Below are positions 26,517-37,061 of a stretch of 64,000 nt of DNA, in pieces. The stretch comes from Rickettsiales bacterium (GTDB lineage: Bacteria; Pseudomonadota; Alphaproteobacteria; Rickettsiales; Midichloriaceae). Within the stretch, counting starts at the first letter, position 1; the number at the start of each line of letters is the position of its first letter. A program made the translations under genes and the position numbers. A model generated the notes under the pieces. That model was not told the DNA's origin. It did not search any database and saw only the letters and a list, made by a program, of their open reading frames with translations. The stretch spans positions 635,651 through 699,650 of the forward strand of contig JALQUO010000001.1 in assembly GCA_023263785.1 (NCBI GenBank), in the 5' to 3' direction.

Positions 26517-28346
26517 ATGGACGGTAATCTTCTGCTACATCTGTCTCTGATTTCCTTTTCTATTGCATTCTTATCAATTATATTTCATAGCGGTCTGAGG
26601 AAGCATAATCTGCTGTCATTTGGCGTTTGCATTGCATTTGTTGGATGTGCTCTTATTGTTATGAGCTTCATGTCATTGATGCATGCCTATGTGATCTCAG
26701 ATATGTCCCTAATAAACGTAGCGATGAATTCCAGCACTCTGATGCCTTTGCACTACAAGATAGCAGCTGTCTGGGGTAACCACGAGGGTTCTATGTTACT
26801 GTTATCGATGTATTTCTCAATTGCATCAACTGTATTTTACAGATTGAACTACAGGCAGTTATTTGCAAAAAAAGCATTATTGGTGCAGCTCTCACTGAAT
26901 ATATTTTTGATAATTTTCATCATTAAGACGTCTAATCCTTTTGTGAGGGTGTACCCGGTGCCTCATGGTGGTCTCGGGCTAAATCCTGTTTTACAGGACT
27001 CTGGTTTGGTTTTACATCCCCCGATATTGTATTTGGGGCATGCTGGATGTTTTATAATATATTCGATTTTCATATCTTTTTGTAATAACAGCAATTTCAG
27101 CAATGGTTGGCTGTTGTTTGTTAGACCCTGGATTTTATTTTCATTAGCATTTTTAACTTTAGGTATAGGGCTCGGTAGCTGGTGGGCGTACAAAGAGATC
27201 GGATGGGGAGGGTTTTGGTTTTGGGACCCTGTCGAGAACATCTCAATTTTCCCATGGTTGGTTCTTTGCGTTTTGCTACACTGTTTAGTTGTCCGGGGCG
27301 ATAAGTTTTACAATATGACATTTTTTCTTGGTATTTTTGGTTTTATTTGTGTATTGTTTGGCATATTTATTGTTAGGGCGGGGCTGTTGCGATCTGTGCA
27401 TTCTTTTGCGAATGATCCGGGGCGCGGGCAGTTCCTCCTAGCAATTTTCCTGGCGTATTCTGGGTATGCCTTTTGGGAGTTTGGTGGTTGTATACGAAAC
27501 GTCAAAGGTCCTCAGAACAGGCGTGAAAGGCTAATTTCAATCAATTGTTTTGTGTTTTTAACATGTTTATTAATTGTATTTGTTGGTACATTTTATCCGT
27601 TTTTGCATGAGATTTTCCTTGATAGGTCGATCGTTTTTAGTGAGGGTTTTTTCAACATTACTTTTAATTCTATTATTTTAATTGGCCTTATTTTTTGTAT
27701 GAAGTTGTTGAGGAAATCTTACATATCTTTGGTTTTTACTTTATTAATTATTTTGTTTCTTTTTCAGTATTTTCATGCGAGAAATACTGAGGTTTTTGTT
27801 TATACAAATTTTTTATCTCTTATTGGTATTTTCTGTAGTGTTTACGTCGTCCTTGGGTCGATTTTATCAATGCTCAAGGGTAGGGCAAAGATTTTTTCGA
27901 CTTTTGGACATGCTATTTTTGGTTTGAGTGTTTTATCCATTTCATTTTGTTCTTTATTTTCGTTTGAAGATCAGTTTGTCCTCGACATTGGTGAGTCAAA
28001 AAGTTTTCTAAATTTTGAAATAACTTTACGAGATGTAACGCATAAAAATACCTCAAATTATTTAACAAAAACAGCGGTTATAAAAGCAAAAAGTAGCTTT
28101 ATAGATGAAGAAATGACACCAGAGTTGCGCATTTTCCCGATAGAAAAGCAAATGACATCTGAACCAGCAATCATGAGAAATATTTTATATGACTTACATA
28201 TAAACATTAATCAAATAACTGAAAACAGCTTCCTTTTTAGTTTCTACTACAGGCCAATGATTAACTTTTTATGGACCTCAATACTACTAGCTTTTTTACT
28301 CTTTATAACAAAGGCAGTTCAAAACTTTAAACATATGCACTTTTGA
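26517..28346 (+). CDS. ccmF: Cytochrome c-type biogenesis protein CcmF
   Basis: Membrane heme lyase component of system I cytochrome c maturation; with CcmH it attaches heme to apocytochrome c. The 609-residue protein has many transmembrane helices and the heme-handling WWD-type motif WGGFWFWDPVEN at about 228-239. It also has AAVWGNHEGSMLL, LHPPILYLGHAG and FIVRAGLLRSVHSFANDPGRG. The domain order is normal. ccmB is also present, at 61.9 kb, far away and on the other strand. Confidence 0.95.
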   Translation: MDGNLLLHLSLISFSIAFLSIIFHSGLRKHNLLSFGVCIAFVGCALIVMSFMSLMHAYVISDMSLINVAMNSSTLMPLHYKIAAVWGNHEGSMLLLSMYFSIASTVFYRLNYRQLFAKKALLVQLSLNIFLIIFIIKTSNPFVRVYPVPHGGLGLNPVLQDSGLVLHPPILYLGHAGCFIIYSIFISFCNNSNFSNGWLLFVRPWILFSLAFLTLGIGLGSWWAYKEIGWGGFWFWDPVENISIFPWLVLCVLLHCLVVRGDKFYNMTFFLGIFGFICVLFGIFIVRAGLLRSVHSFANDPGRGQFLLAIFLAYSGYAFWEFGGCIRNVKGPQNRRERLISINCFVFLTCLLIVFVGTFYPFLHEIFLDRSIVFSEGFFNITFNSIILIGLIFCMKLLRKSYISLVFTLLIILFLFQYFHARNTEVFVYTNFLSLIGIFCSVYVVLGSILSMLKGRAKIFSTFGHAIFGLSVLSISFCSLFSFEDQFVLDIGESKSFLNFEITLRDVTHKNTSNYLTKTAVIKAKSSFIDEEMTPELRIFPIEKQMTSEPAIMRNILYDLHININQITENSFLFSFYYRPMINFLWTSILLAFLLFITKAVQNFKHMHF

Positions 28347-28891
28347 AAGCATCAACTGAATTGAGACTTACATATCTGAATTTAACCAGATTTTGACCGA
28401 AAATTTTGTTCATTTAAATTAGTGTTTTTGCCACTCCATCTTTATACAAAAGCGATTGTAAAGCTTTCTGCTATTCTTCCGCGGGAGAGGGAAAACATCT
28501 TTTAGTGTGTACTTCTGATCTTTAAGAATTGACTAATAATAGCCATCATATCGATCTGACTGCCACAGCTAAAACATCTACTTTATATGTCAAAAATCAA
28601 CAGAAAAAAGCTCTAATACATTCTATAGTTTAGTCACTCAAGTTGCGTGAAAGGCACTATGTATTAAATCACTGGTATTGTTCAAATTGTTCATAAACAT
28701 TGTGTTATTTGTTTTGTTTTGCCTATGTAAGCATTATAACATCAGACTTTTATGCAATGCAAGTAGAATTTTGTATTGATTATAATTTTTTTATATGTGA
28801 TAATGATTTGTGTTGGAAAAACAAAAAATAGCTTATTGCTTCAGATGTAAGATTTTATAATCGAACTGCGGGTTTGCAACCGTTTTTTGAG
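28347..28891. other. 545-bp intergenic region without a supported gene
   Basis: Stop codons occur in all frames. A minus-strand stretch around 28440-28620 reads like scraps of protein (LKDVFPLPRKNSRKLYNRF), possibly a transposase-like remnant, but I cannot support an assignment. I found no tRNA, CRISPR or strong hairpin. It separates the 3' ends of convergent ccmF and rsmA. Confidence 0.4.
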
Positions 28892-29758
28892 TCAAATTAA
28901 AAGTGAGAGATTGCAAAGTGTTTGGATGTCTAACTGTTCTGGTCTTTTTGTGAGGTCTATTTGAGCGTCTTCGAAAACTGAGAGCAAATGCTGAAACTTT
29001 GGACTGTTTTTTATTATCGTTCCAACTGTTTTTCTCCTGTGTAAAAAAAGTAGTGTACAGAGCAAACGAAGTTTTTCCATGTTATGTTGCAAAACAACCT
29101 TTTTAGGTCTTAGTAATACGACGCTGGACATGACTTTTGGTGCTGGAGAGAACGCACTTTGTGGCACATCAAAAAGGATTTCAGTATCACAAAGCAACTG
29201 AGAAAGGACACTTAACCATGAATAGGATTTGGAATTATGCAACGCAACTATACGCCTTATAACCTCTTTCTGGAGCATAACAACGATGCTTTGTATATTG
29301 CTAAGAAGCTCCTGGTTGAGCCACTTGAAAAGCAACTCAGTGCCTATGTTATGCGGTAAATTGGCTATGATATGCCGCTTGCCATATTGAGTTTGAGCAG
29401 CCCATAAAGGGAAATTGTACTGCAATGCATCACAATGCTCGACTTTGAATTTAGAATTATTATAAAAATTACCAATTTCATTAAGAATGTCTATGAATCG
29501 ATTGTCAGCTTCAATTACTGTGAGTTCAACACCTGGATTTAGAGCCAAAATCGCTTGCGATAAACTACCAAGACCAGGACCAACTTCAAGTACAGAACTA
29601 TGACTCAAATCACCACCAGATAAGGCAATCTGATCACAAATCTGTGCATCACACAAAAAGTGTTGCCCGAGACCTTTATTCGCCCTAAGATTGTGGTTAA
29701 TAAGTTTCTCAACAGATTCTCTGAGAGCCTTTGGAAATGATTTTGAAATATCTAACAT
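28892..29758 (-). CDS. rsmA: 16S rRNA dimethyladenosine transferase
   Basis: Dimethylates two adjacent adenines in helix 45 of 16S rRNA. The 288-residue protein has the RsmA start NKGLGQHFL, the SAM-binding VLEVGPGLGSLSQAIL, and VEHCDALQYNF. The catalytic motif IV reads NLPHNIG, where RsmA normally has NLPYNI; the Tyr that stacks on the target adenine is replaced by His. The C-terminal helical domain is present. Confidence in the family is high; the effect of the Tyr-to-His change is unknown. Confidence 0.92.
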   Translation of the reverse strand: MLDISKSFPKALRESVEKLINHNLRANKGLGQHFLCDAQICDQIALSGGDLSHSSVLEVGPGLGSLSQAILALNPGVELTVIEADNRFIDILNEIGNFYNNSKFKVEHCDALQYNFPLWAAQTQYGKRHIIANLPHNIGTELLFKWLNQELLSNIQSIVVMLQKEVIRRIVALHNSKSYSWLSVLSQLLCDTEILFDVPQSAFSPAPKVMSSVVLLRPKKVVLQHNMEKLRLLCTLLFLHRRKTVGTIIKNSPKFQHLLSVFEDAQIDLTKRPEQLDIQTLCNLSLLI

Positions 29759-29813
29759 TTTTTTTATTTTTGGTACTTCCGTAAGTCTAAATATTGTCTT
29801 ACAATTAAATTAT

Positions 29814-30113
29814 ATGGATAACAACAAAAACTCCAAATATGGCAAGAAAAAAAAGAAAAAACAAACAAAAAACTCAAAAAATAATCAACAAAATGTAAAT
29901 ATTAAATCCATCGTCAGAGATGAAATCAATAAAACACTCGACACAAAAAAAAGATTTCAGACAGCAAGCATGACTGAACAAAAAAACAAAGAGTATAATA
30001 AAATTAAAAATGCAATCATATCTGACCTTTTTAAAACAAATCTAACACTGAAGGATGATTTCGGTAAGACCATAGCATCTCAGATCATCAAATCAATTGC
30101 CGGAAAATTCTGA
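29814..30113 (+). CDS. Small lysine-rich hypothetical protein
   Basis: A 99-residue protein, start chosen at ATG 29814 (an upstream in-frame extension to 29691 runs antisense through rsmA and its start). The first 30 residues are extremely basic (GKKKKKKQTKNSK), then comes an Asn/Gln stretch and a helical C-terminal half ending KSIAGKF. I do not recognise it. The basic patch could bind nucleic acid, or act as a nuclear localisation signal if secreted; both are guesses. Lies between rsmA (divergent) and acnA. Confidence 0.55.
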   Translation: MDNNKNSKYGKKKKKKQTKNSKNNQQNVNIKSIVRDEINKTLDTKKRFQTASMTEQKNKEYNKIKNAIISDLFKTNLTLKDDFGKTIASQIIKSIAGKF

Positions 30114-30177
30114 AAAATACTTGATAATTTAATTTTAAAATGTAAAAATCATGTAAAACAAAAAACAAAACTGTAAA

Positions 30178-32814
30178 ATGTCACAGTACAAAAAATCACT
30201 CTCGATCGGCATAAATAAATATGACTATTTTGACCTAAACGATGCAGCAAAAGATATCGGAATAAACCTCAGTAATCTGCCCTTCAGCGCTAGGGTTTTA
30301 TTTGAGAATCTGATCAGGAACGAAGACGGTAAAATTGTAACAAAGCAAGACCTGTATGCTATTGTGAAAAAATATAACTCAAATGACTCATCTGAGCATG
30401 AAATAGCGTTTTTTCCAGCAAGAGCTCTTATGCAGGATTTTACAGGAGTACCAGCTGTCGTTGACCTAGCTACAATGCGGGATGCAGTGGTTGCTTGTGG
30501 CGGTGATGCTAATAAAGTTAATCCTAAGATACCGGTTGATCTTGTGATAGACCATTCAGTGCAAGTCGATAAATATGGCAAAAATGACGCATTTAAAGAT
30601 AATACAGACATAGAATTCAAACGAAATAAAGAGAGATATGAGTTCCTGAAGTGGGGGCAACATTCTTTGAGTAACTTCAGAGTCGTACCACCAGGCACAG
30701 GCATATGTCATCAGGTGAATTTAGAATATCTTGCTCAAGTAGTATTCTTGAATGGAAATTTAGCCTATCCAGACACACTTGTAGGAACAGACAGTCACAC
30801 AACAATGGTTAATGCATTAGGAGTCCTTGGATGGGGCGTCGGCGGAATAGAAGCTGAAGCAGCAATGCTCGGTGAGTCTATCTCGATGCTGCTACCTGAG
30901 GTGGTTGGAGTCGAGCTAATCAACGCCCTCCCTGAAGGCGTAACCGCAACAGATTTGGTGCTAACTATAACGCAAAAACTGAGGAAATTAGGGGTTGTTG
31001 GGAAATTTGTAGAGTTCTTCGGCGATGGACTAAAAAACCTATCCCTTGCAGACAGAGCTACCATCAGTAACATGGCCCCAGAATACGGTGCTACTTGCGG
31101 ATTTTTCCCTGTCGATGCAGAAGTCATAAAATACTTAAACCTAACTGGCAGAGATCCTGAAAGACTCAAACTATGTGAGGAATATACTCGTAAACAACAA
31201 CTCTGGTATGATGACTCAATCAACCATAACACTATAAAATACGACCAGAAAATCACAATAGATCTGAGCGACATCAGAGTTTCTTTGGCAGGTCCAAAGC
31301 GCCCTCAGGACAGAGTTATCCTTGGAGACATACCGCAAAATTTTTCCGACAACCTTGACAGCTTGAATAAAAATCCTAATAACATAAATCAAGAGTTCCA
31401 GGGAGAGAGGAATATAAAATTAAAAAACGGAAGCATCGTCATAGCCGCAATAACTAGCTGTACCAACACCTCAAATCCTTACGCAATGATTGCAGCAGGT
31501 ATACTAGCTAAAAAGGCTATAGAAATAGGATTACAAACGAAACCATGGGTGAAAACATCTTTCGCACCTGGCTCCCAAGTCGTAACAGAATACATAGCGG
31601 CAGCAGGCCTCCAGACATATCTCGATGCCCTCGGCTTCAACCTAGTCGGATACGGCTGCACAACCTGTATAGGCAACTCAGGCCCTCTAAAGTCAGAGGT
31701 TGATAACTTGATATCCACCAACCAACTCGTAACAGCAAGTGTGCTATCAGGCAACCGCAACTTCGAAGGCAGAGTACACCCACTCGTCCGTGCAAACTAT
31801 CTCGCATCACCACTCATGTGTGTGGCATATGCAATAGCTGGCGACATCACTATAAACCTAGATAAAGAACCACTTGGAATGACTAAAGATGGCAGAGAAA
31901 TCTTCCTAAAAGACATCATGCCAACAAGCTCTGAAGTCAACTCAGCAATCAACAAATTTGTCAATAGAGACATGTTTATAAATAAATATAAAACTGTCTT
32001 CGATGGTGATGAAAATTGGAGAAAACTCGGCAGTTCGAAGTCAATGGTCTACAATTGGGACTACAACAGCACATACATCAGAAAAGCTCCTTACTTTGAG
32101 GATTTCATTGACAGAAAAAACATATCGAGACTCCAAGACATTAAAAATGCTAAAATCCTTGCGATATTCGGTGACAGCATCACAACCGACCACATAAGCC
32201 CTGCAGGCAACATAGCAAAGAACTCACCAGCAGCACAATACCTTACAGAACACGGTATCCAAACAGGTGACTTCAACTCCTATGGCGCAAGAAGGGGAAA
32301 CCATGAGGTTATGATGCGCGGAACATTCGCAAACATCAGGATAAAAAACAAGATAACTCCAGAGGTAGAGGGGGGATATACCAAACACTCCGAAAATATC
32401 ATGAGCATATACGACGCAGCTGAGGCATACCAAAAAGATGGTACTCCACTTGTGATCTTCGCAGGCAAGGAATACGGTACTGGCTCATCGCGTGACTGGG
32501 CTGCCAAGGGGACATATCTACTTGGAGTCAAGGCAGTTATAGCTGAGAGCTTCGAAAGAATACATCGTTCAAATCTCATTGGCATGGGAGTCATCCCACT
32601 ACAATTACAGGAAACAGTTGATTCACTAAACCTTACTGGTAATGAAACAGTCGAGATCATTGGCCTTAGTCCAAACACCTCACCAAAGCAAAAAATACAA
32701 TGTAAGATCCGTGATAGAGTATTCGAAGTAATTGCTAGAATCGACACAGAGAGAGAAATCGAGTATCTCAAGCAAGGAGGAATTATGCAGTATGTAATAG
32801 GTAAAAATACCTAG
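30178..32814 (+). CDS. acnA: Aconitate hydratase A
   Basis: Interconverts citrate and isocitrate in the TCA cycle. The 878-residue protein has the N-terminal NLPFSARVLFENLIRNEDG and GTDSHTTMVNALGVLGWGVGGIEAE. Its 4Fe-4S cluster ligands are in SCTNTSNP and GCTTCIGNSGP, and the swivel domain carries GDSITTDHISPAG and EYGTGSSRDWAAKG. Length is slightly short but complete. With gltA, 2.8 kb further on, it supports an active TCA cycle. Confidence 0.97.
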   Translation: MSQYKKSLSIGINKYDYFDLNDAAKDIGINLSNLPFSARVLFENLIRNEDGKIVTKQDLYAIVKKYNSNDSSEHEIAFFPARALMQDFTGVPAVVDLATMRDAVVACGGDANKVNPKIPVDLVIDHSVQVDKYGKNDAFKDNTDIEFKRNKERYEFLKWGQHSLSNFRVVPPGTGICHQVNLEYLAQVVFLNGNLAYPDTLVGTDSHTTMVNALGVLGWGVGGIEAEAAMLGESISMLLPEVVGVELINALPEGVTATDLVLTITQKLRKLGVVGKFVEFFGDGLKNLSLADRATISNMAPEYGATCGFFPVDAEVIKYLNLTGRDPERLKLCEEYTRKQQLWYDDSINHNTIKYDQKITIDLSDIRVSLAGPKRPQDRVILGDIPQNFSDNLDSLNKNPNNINQEFQGERNIKLKNGSIVIAAITSCTNTSNPYAMIAAGILAKKAIEIGLQTKPWVKTSFAPGSQVVTEYIAAAGLQTYLDALGFNLVGYGCTTCIGNSGPLKSEVDNLISTNQLVTASVLSGNRNFEGRVHPLVRANYLASPLMCVAYAIAGDITINLDKEPLGMTKDGREIFLKDIMPTSSEVNSAINKFVNRDMFINKYKTVFDGDENWRKLGSSKSMVYNWDYNSTYIRKAPYFEDFIDRKNISRLQDIKNAKILAIFGDSITTDHISPAGNIAKNSPAAQYLTEHGIQTGDFNSYGARRGNHEVMMRGTFANIRIKNKITPEVEGGYTKHSENIMSIYDAAEAYQKDGTPLVIFAGKEYGTGSSRDWAAKGTYLLGVKAVIAESFERIHRSNLIGMGVIPLQLQETVDSLNLTGNETVEIIGLSPNTSPKQKIQCKIRDRVFEVIARIDTEREIEYLKQGGIMQYVIGKNT

Positions 32815-32831
32815 AACAACTGAATTTTTTC

Positions 32832-35519
32832 TTATGCAGTAGGAATGAGGTCATTAAAGGCTTGCCTCAAACCACTGCTAGCGTATTTTTCCCAAGACTG
32901 AGTTTTTTCCTCTAATTTATCAATCAATACTGCAACTCTCACAATGTCAGCATTACTCCATGCAACTAATCTACCAATAATTGGAAAGTTATATAAGAAC
33001 AGAAGAATCGCATCAAACCAACTCAGATCAATATTAGGATTTTCACTTTTAGCTTCTGCAATCACAGCATTAATCTTGTCTTTGACTCCATCATCAATGT
33101 GTACGATTCTGCTGAGTTCTCTGGAAGTCCTATCGAAGCTACTTGTATGTGGATCCTTGCCATTCTTGAAGGAATCTTTCAATATCTTAATAAACAAACC
33201 TCTAGTTCTATCATTGCTTAATATGTCATCAAGTGGCCCGCCATTCAGAATCGAATCCAAACCCTTCCAGTAATCAATATCAGTCATTCTTTGATAATCT
33301 TCTTGAGAGACATCATAGAATTCTTTATTCCATTTTACTCTTTGTTGTCCTTTAGGTACCTCAGAATCTTCAGCGACTGCTTTTTGAACATGTAAAACCT
33401 CTTTTAGTAGCTTTGAATCTGCAGCAAAGTCAAGTTCCTGAAATGAGTTACTATCTAACCTTTTTAACCTCTCAAGTTTAACATTTGCTAAAACTTCTTG
33501 TGCTGATTCTTTTGATGCGACCTCCTGTAAAATCAAACCACCGAATTGCCTCACAAAACCATTCATTGATAGCTCTGGTGCTGGCCTATTATTATACAGA
33601 ATTGTTTGACCTTTTTCTTTTCTATACAAAACATTTGGTAGTAAAGATTTTGTGAATTCTTCAGGATTAAATGACCCATCATCTTTTACAGGAAGTTTTC
33701 CCGCCAAATCTCTGTAAGTTTTAAGAATTGCAAATCCATTGACAGCAGTTGCAAAACCACAACACATTCCATGTTGTTGTCCTTCAACACTCATATTGTG
33801 TAAATCAGAAATTTCTAATCCTATTTTTGCTGCCATTTCCTTTAGACTGCCAACAAGGTCTTTTCCTAGTTTACAGCTACCCATAGAATCCATACTAACA
33901 ACTTCAACCTTTTTTATCTTGCCATCTTCCTCAATGACTGGTAGTAAACAGACTGTTATCCAGTGTCCACGGTCTGAAATTTGCAATGAAACTGGCGTGC
34001 CATTGGCAGCTTCAATAAGTGCCTCTTTTTTGCTACTTGTAGCTGCAGCACTATCATGTTTATTTTCAGGCTTAACACTTATAAAACGAACAGATGAGTC
34101 AATAACTCCTTGTTTTTCAAGTAACTTATTAGTTATAGCAATAACATGTCCTTCCTCAAGCATCAGTGATTCATCATATTCTCTACTTGCAGTTAAGAAA
34201 GATTTATGTGGAGAAAATTGCTGCTTTAAAGAAGCTTCATTTGATCCCCTAACAGAATTTGATTCAAAATCTTTTAAAGTCACTCCTGAGATTTTTTCTA
34301 TGCTTTCAAGTCCATAAACCCATAAAAGGCTTTGATTGATTGAGCTTATTTCTGCTTCAGGTTCATCATAACATGTTCTGAGTCTAATGGTTGCATCATC
34401 AGTTTGACCATCAAGTACTCTAAGTGAATTCTCAAGATCATGATTTCTAGCTATATTTACTAACATTTTTCTGAGTACAGAAACTTTCCCGAAATCTCTT
34501 ATGTTATCCTTTGATATTGTACGACTTTCAGGTTTTAAGATTTTTTTCAGATCCCCAATTTTTCCTTCTATACTTGTGAAAAAAGCCAGAGCTTCATCCT
34601 TAAGATCATCCTTTTTAGTTTTATTGAGATCTATACCGAATTTCTTCAACTGTCTTGCAAGAAAAATCTTCTCATCTTCTGCAAGTTTTTTTACTTCTTT
34701 TGCTATGACTGAATCAACTATTCTTGCAGAGCAGTTACCTTGTAGTAAATTTCCTTTATTTAAATCCTTTAAAAGATCATCATGTATTGCTGATAAAAAA
34801 GGATCTACTGGATTCACTTCTTCTAGGAAATTCTCCACAGAGCCATACGTGTGTTCTATGAATGCAAAAAGTATTATCTCTTCCGCAGCGGATAATTTCT
34901 TTTCATCTTGTAACTTAGCAATAATGCTATGTATTTTATTTAAATCAGATTTTACCTCTGCTGTTGACGCAAAAATAATATCTAGCTGCATTTGTAGATA
35001 TTTTATCTCTAAATCCAGTTGCTCTTTGTCTTCTTTATCAACAGCATTTTCTATTTCTGCTGCTTCTGCAATGTCAAGTGCTTCTGCAACTTCAACACCT
35101 GCTAGGTTGCGTGTAACAAGGGCTTTTACAAGATGTTTTCTTCCATATAATGTCTGGGCGTTAATCAGCTCATCAAATGCTGTTCTTTGCTCAGGTGAAA
35201 GATCTTTATAAAGATCAACATCAGATGATCTTCTGATGACAATTCTTGGGAGAGATTTATGAACACCATCAACAGTTTTTTTCTCATCTATGACATCTAA
35301 AATAAGGCCCTTATGTGCCAGTAACTCATGTAATTCTACAATCCCTGCAATTTTTCTATCGACATTGTAGACAAAAACTTCTCCTTCATTGCTCTCAGCA
35401 ACTGAACCATTATCAGAATTTTCCACTAAATATGTGACAGAACCATCGTTGTTTGTTCTTCTAGTATTTAAAGAATATAATTTTCTGACAAAGTTAGGTA
35501 TAATCTGTTTCTCCTGCAT
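32832..35519 (-). CDS. Large Ulp1-like (CE-clan) cysteine protease, putative secreted effector
   Basis: 895 residues with no recognised N-terminal domain. The first 450 residues are charged and helical (coiled-coil-like around 160-210 and 275-325). The catalytic domain, about 450-660, shows H519-W520 (GHWITVCLLP), D544-S545 (MDSMG), Q581 and C587 in GQQHGMCCG, the H-D-Q-C arrangement and Q-to-C spacing of Ulp1/C48 deconjugating peptidases. It is followed by KLPVKDDGSF and LLPNVLY, shared with the gene at 21.1 kb. Near the end, residues 834-854 form a hydrophobic segment (LSWFDAILLFLYNFPIIGRL) that could anchor in a host membrane. No Sec signal. The frame is intact, unlike its paralogue. A role in removing ubiquitin-like modifiers in the host is inference from the fold signature. 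Confidence 0.72.
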   Translation of the reverse strand: MQEKQIIPNFVRKLYSLNTRRTNNDGSVTYLVENSDNGSVAESNEGEVFVYNVDRKIAGIVELHELLAHKGLILDVIDEKKTVDGVHKSLPRIVIRRSSDVDLYKDLSPEQRTAFDELINAQTLYGRKHLVKALVTRNLAGVEVAEALDIAEAAEIENAVDKEDKEQLDLEIKYLQMQLDIIFASTAEVKSDLNKIHSIIAKLQDEKKLSAAEEIILFAFIEHTYGSVENFLEEVNPVDPFLSAIHDDLLKDLNKGNLLQGNCSARIVDSVIAKEVKKLAEDEKIFLARQLKKFGIDLNKTKKDDLKDEALAFFTSIEGKIGDLKKILKPESRTISKDNIRDFGKVSVLRKMLVNIARNHDLENSLRVLDGQTDDATIRLRTCYDEPEAEISSINQSLLWVYGLESIEKISGVTLKDFESNSVRGSNEASLKQQFSPHKSFLTASREYDESLMLEEGHVIAITNKLLEKQGVIDSSVRFISVKPENKHDSAAATSSKKEALIEAANGTPVSLQISDRGHWITVCLLPVIEEDGKIKKVEVVSMDSMGSCKLGKDLVGSLKEMAAKIGLEISDLHNMSVEGQQHGMCCGFATAVNGFAILKTYRDLAGKLPVKDDGSFNPEEFTKSLLPNVLYRKEKGQTILYNNRPAPELSMNGFVRQFGGLILQEVASKESAQEVLANVKLERLKRLDSNSFQELDFAADSKLLKEVLHVQKAVAEDSEVPKGQQRVKWNKEFYDVSQEDYQRMTDIDYWKGLDSILNGGPLDDILSNDRTRGLFIKILKDSFKNGKDPHTSSFDRTSRELSRIVHIDDGVKDKINAVIAEAKSENPNIDLSWFDAILLFLYNFPIIGRLVAWSNADIVRVAVLIDKLEEKTQSWEKYASSGLRQAFNDLIPTA

Positions 35520-35577
35520 TTCTTATAATTTTATGTGTCCTCAAGAAACATGGTATAGTCCAATTATTAAAATAATA

Positions 35578-36888
35578 TTAAGATTGCCTATCTTTTAAAT
35601 GTTTAAACTCTCTTAAAGTTTCTCCGTAATACATCTGTCTTGGTCTGCCTATTCTTTGATCTGGATCCTCAAGCATCTCATTCCATTGAGAAACCCAACC
35701 AACAGTTCTAGCTATTGCAAACATCACTGTAAACATGCTAACTGGCACTCCAATTGCTCTGTATATTAGTCCAGAATAAAAATCAACATTCGGATACAAT
35801 TTTCTATCAATAAAATATTGATCATGCAATGCTATGTGTTCCAGCTCCAGGGCTATCTGCAGTAAGTCATCGTTTTTGTTGAGAGTTTGTAGTACATCCA
35901 TGCAAACTTTCTTGATGATTTTAGCTCTCGGGTCATAATTTTTATATACTCTATGACCAAAACCCATCAATCTAAATGGATCATTTTTATCTTTTGATCT
36001 CTCAACGTAATGTTGTATTTTATCTTTTGTACCTATTTGCATTAGCATTCTGACAACTGCTTCAGCTGCACCACCATGAGCTGGTCCCCAAAGTGCTGTT
36101 ATACCAGCACCAATAACTGCAAATGGATCTGCACCAGATGAACCACATAGTCTGACAGTTGAAGTTGAAGCATTTTGTTCGTGATCTGCATGCAATACAA
36201 ACAAAAGATCTATAGCCCTTCTTATAACTGGTTGTACTTCATATTTTGAAGTAGGTGTCGCAAACATCATCCTGATGAAATTTGATACATAATCCATTTC
36301 GTTATCAGGGTATATAAATGGCTGTCCTAAAGAATACTTATAAGTCATTGCTGCTAGCGTTGGCATTTTTGCTATCAATCTCAATGCGACTTTTTCTCTG
36401 TGTTCTGGATTGCTGATATCAATCTCATCATGATAGAATGCAGAGAGAGAATTGACAACACCCGACATCATAGCCATCGGATGGGCATTCCTTGGGAATC
36501 CTCTGTACATCAATTTGATCTGCTCATGAACCATTGTGTGCTCACGAATCTTCTCACAAAATGATTTATATTGTGTCTCATCAGGTAGCTCTCCATTTAA
36601 CAGTAAATAACAAACTTCAGTGAAGCTGCAATTTTCTGCTAAGTCTGCGATATCATATCCGCGATACCTCAAAATACCTGCATTCCCATCAATATAAGTG
36701 ATATTAGATGAACATGCTGCAGTCGACATGAATCCAGGGTCAAATGTAAAAATTCCATCTGAATGAAGCTTTGATATATCTATAAATAATTGGTTCTCAT
36801 GGTCTCTATAAAGAGGTAATGTTACTTCATTTTTAAGTTGATCTGAAACAACTTTTACGTTTCCAATACTTTCTTTATTATTGCTCAT
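35578..36888 (-). CDS. gltA: Citrate synthase
   Basis: Condenses acetyl-CoA and oxaloacetate into citrate. The 436-residue hexameric-type enzyme shows [52 protein letters not shown] and the active-site [13 protein letters not shown]. Start and length are typical of alphaproteobacterial GltA. It diverges from the patatin gene across 173 bp. Confidence 0.97.
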   Translation of the reverse strand: MSNNKESIGNVKVVSDQLKNEVTLPLYRDHENQLFIDISKLHSDGIFTFDPGFMSTAACSSNITYIDGNAGILRYRGYDIADLAENCSFTEVCYLLLNGELPDETQYKSFCEKIREHTMVHEQIKLMYRGFPRNAHPMAMMSGVVNSLSAFYHDEIDISNPEHREKVALRLIAKMPTLAAMTYKYSLGQPFIYPDNEMDYVSNFIRMMFATPTSKYEVQPVIRRAIDLLFVLHADHEQNASTSTVRLCGSSGADPFAVIGAGITALWGPAHGGAAEAVVRMLMQIGTKDKIQHYVERSKDKNDPFRLMGFGHRVYKNYDPRAKIIKKVCMDVLQTLNKNDDLLQIALELEHIALHDQYFIDRKLYPNVDFYSGLIYRAIGVPVSMFTVMFAIARTVGWVSQWNEMLEDPDQRIGRPRQMYYGETLREFKHLKDRQS

Positions 36889-37061
36889 TTTCTACTCCCT
36901 TTATTTTACTTTTGTTGTTACCTACAGAACTCATTATATCATTTATTATGTATTGCTTTCAAGAAAAATTTTTAACATATTTTTTTTAATCTTAACATAT
37001 TTTTAATATTTTTATCTTAAATAAGATGTTATATTTTAACTAGAACAAAGTTATAAGTAAT

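Noticed and set aside
28440..28620. Possible transposase remnant on the minus strand
   Set aside because: Only a few protein-like scraps between stops; no inverted repeats or recognisable DDE motif, so not annotated.
30225..31274. Two antisense open frames of 159 codons within acnA
   Set aside because: acnA is fully conserved on the other strand; these are shadows of its codon usage.
33739..34317. Long open frame (192 codons) on the plus strand opposite the large ULP-like protease
   Set aside because: Antisense shadow of a well-supported coding frame; composition Ser/Leu-rich with no domain signature.
34501..35211. Open frame of 236 codons on the plus strand opposite the same gene
   Set aside because: Again antisense, Ser-rich, no recognisable motif; the minus-strand frame holds the catalytic signature.
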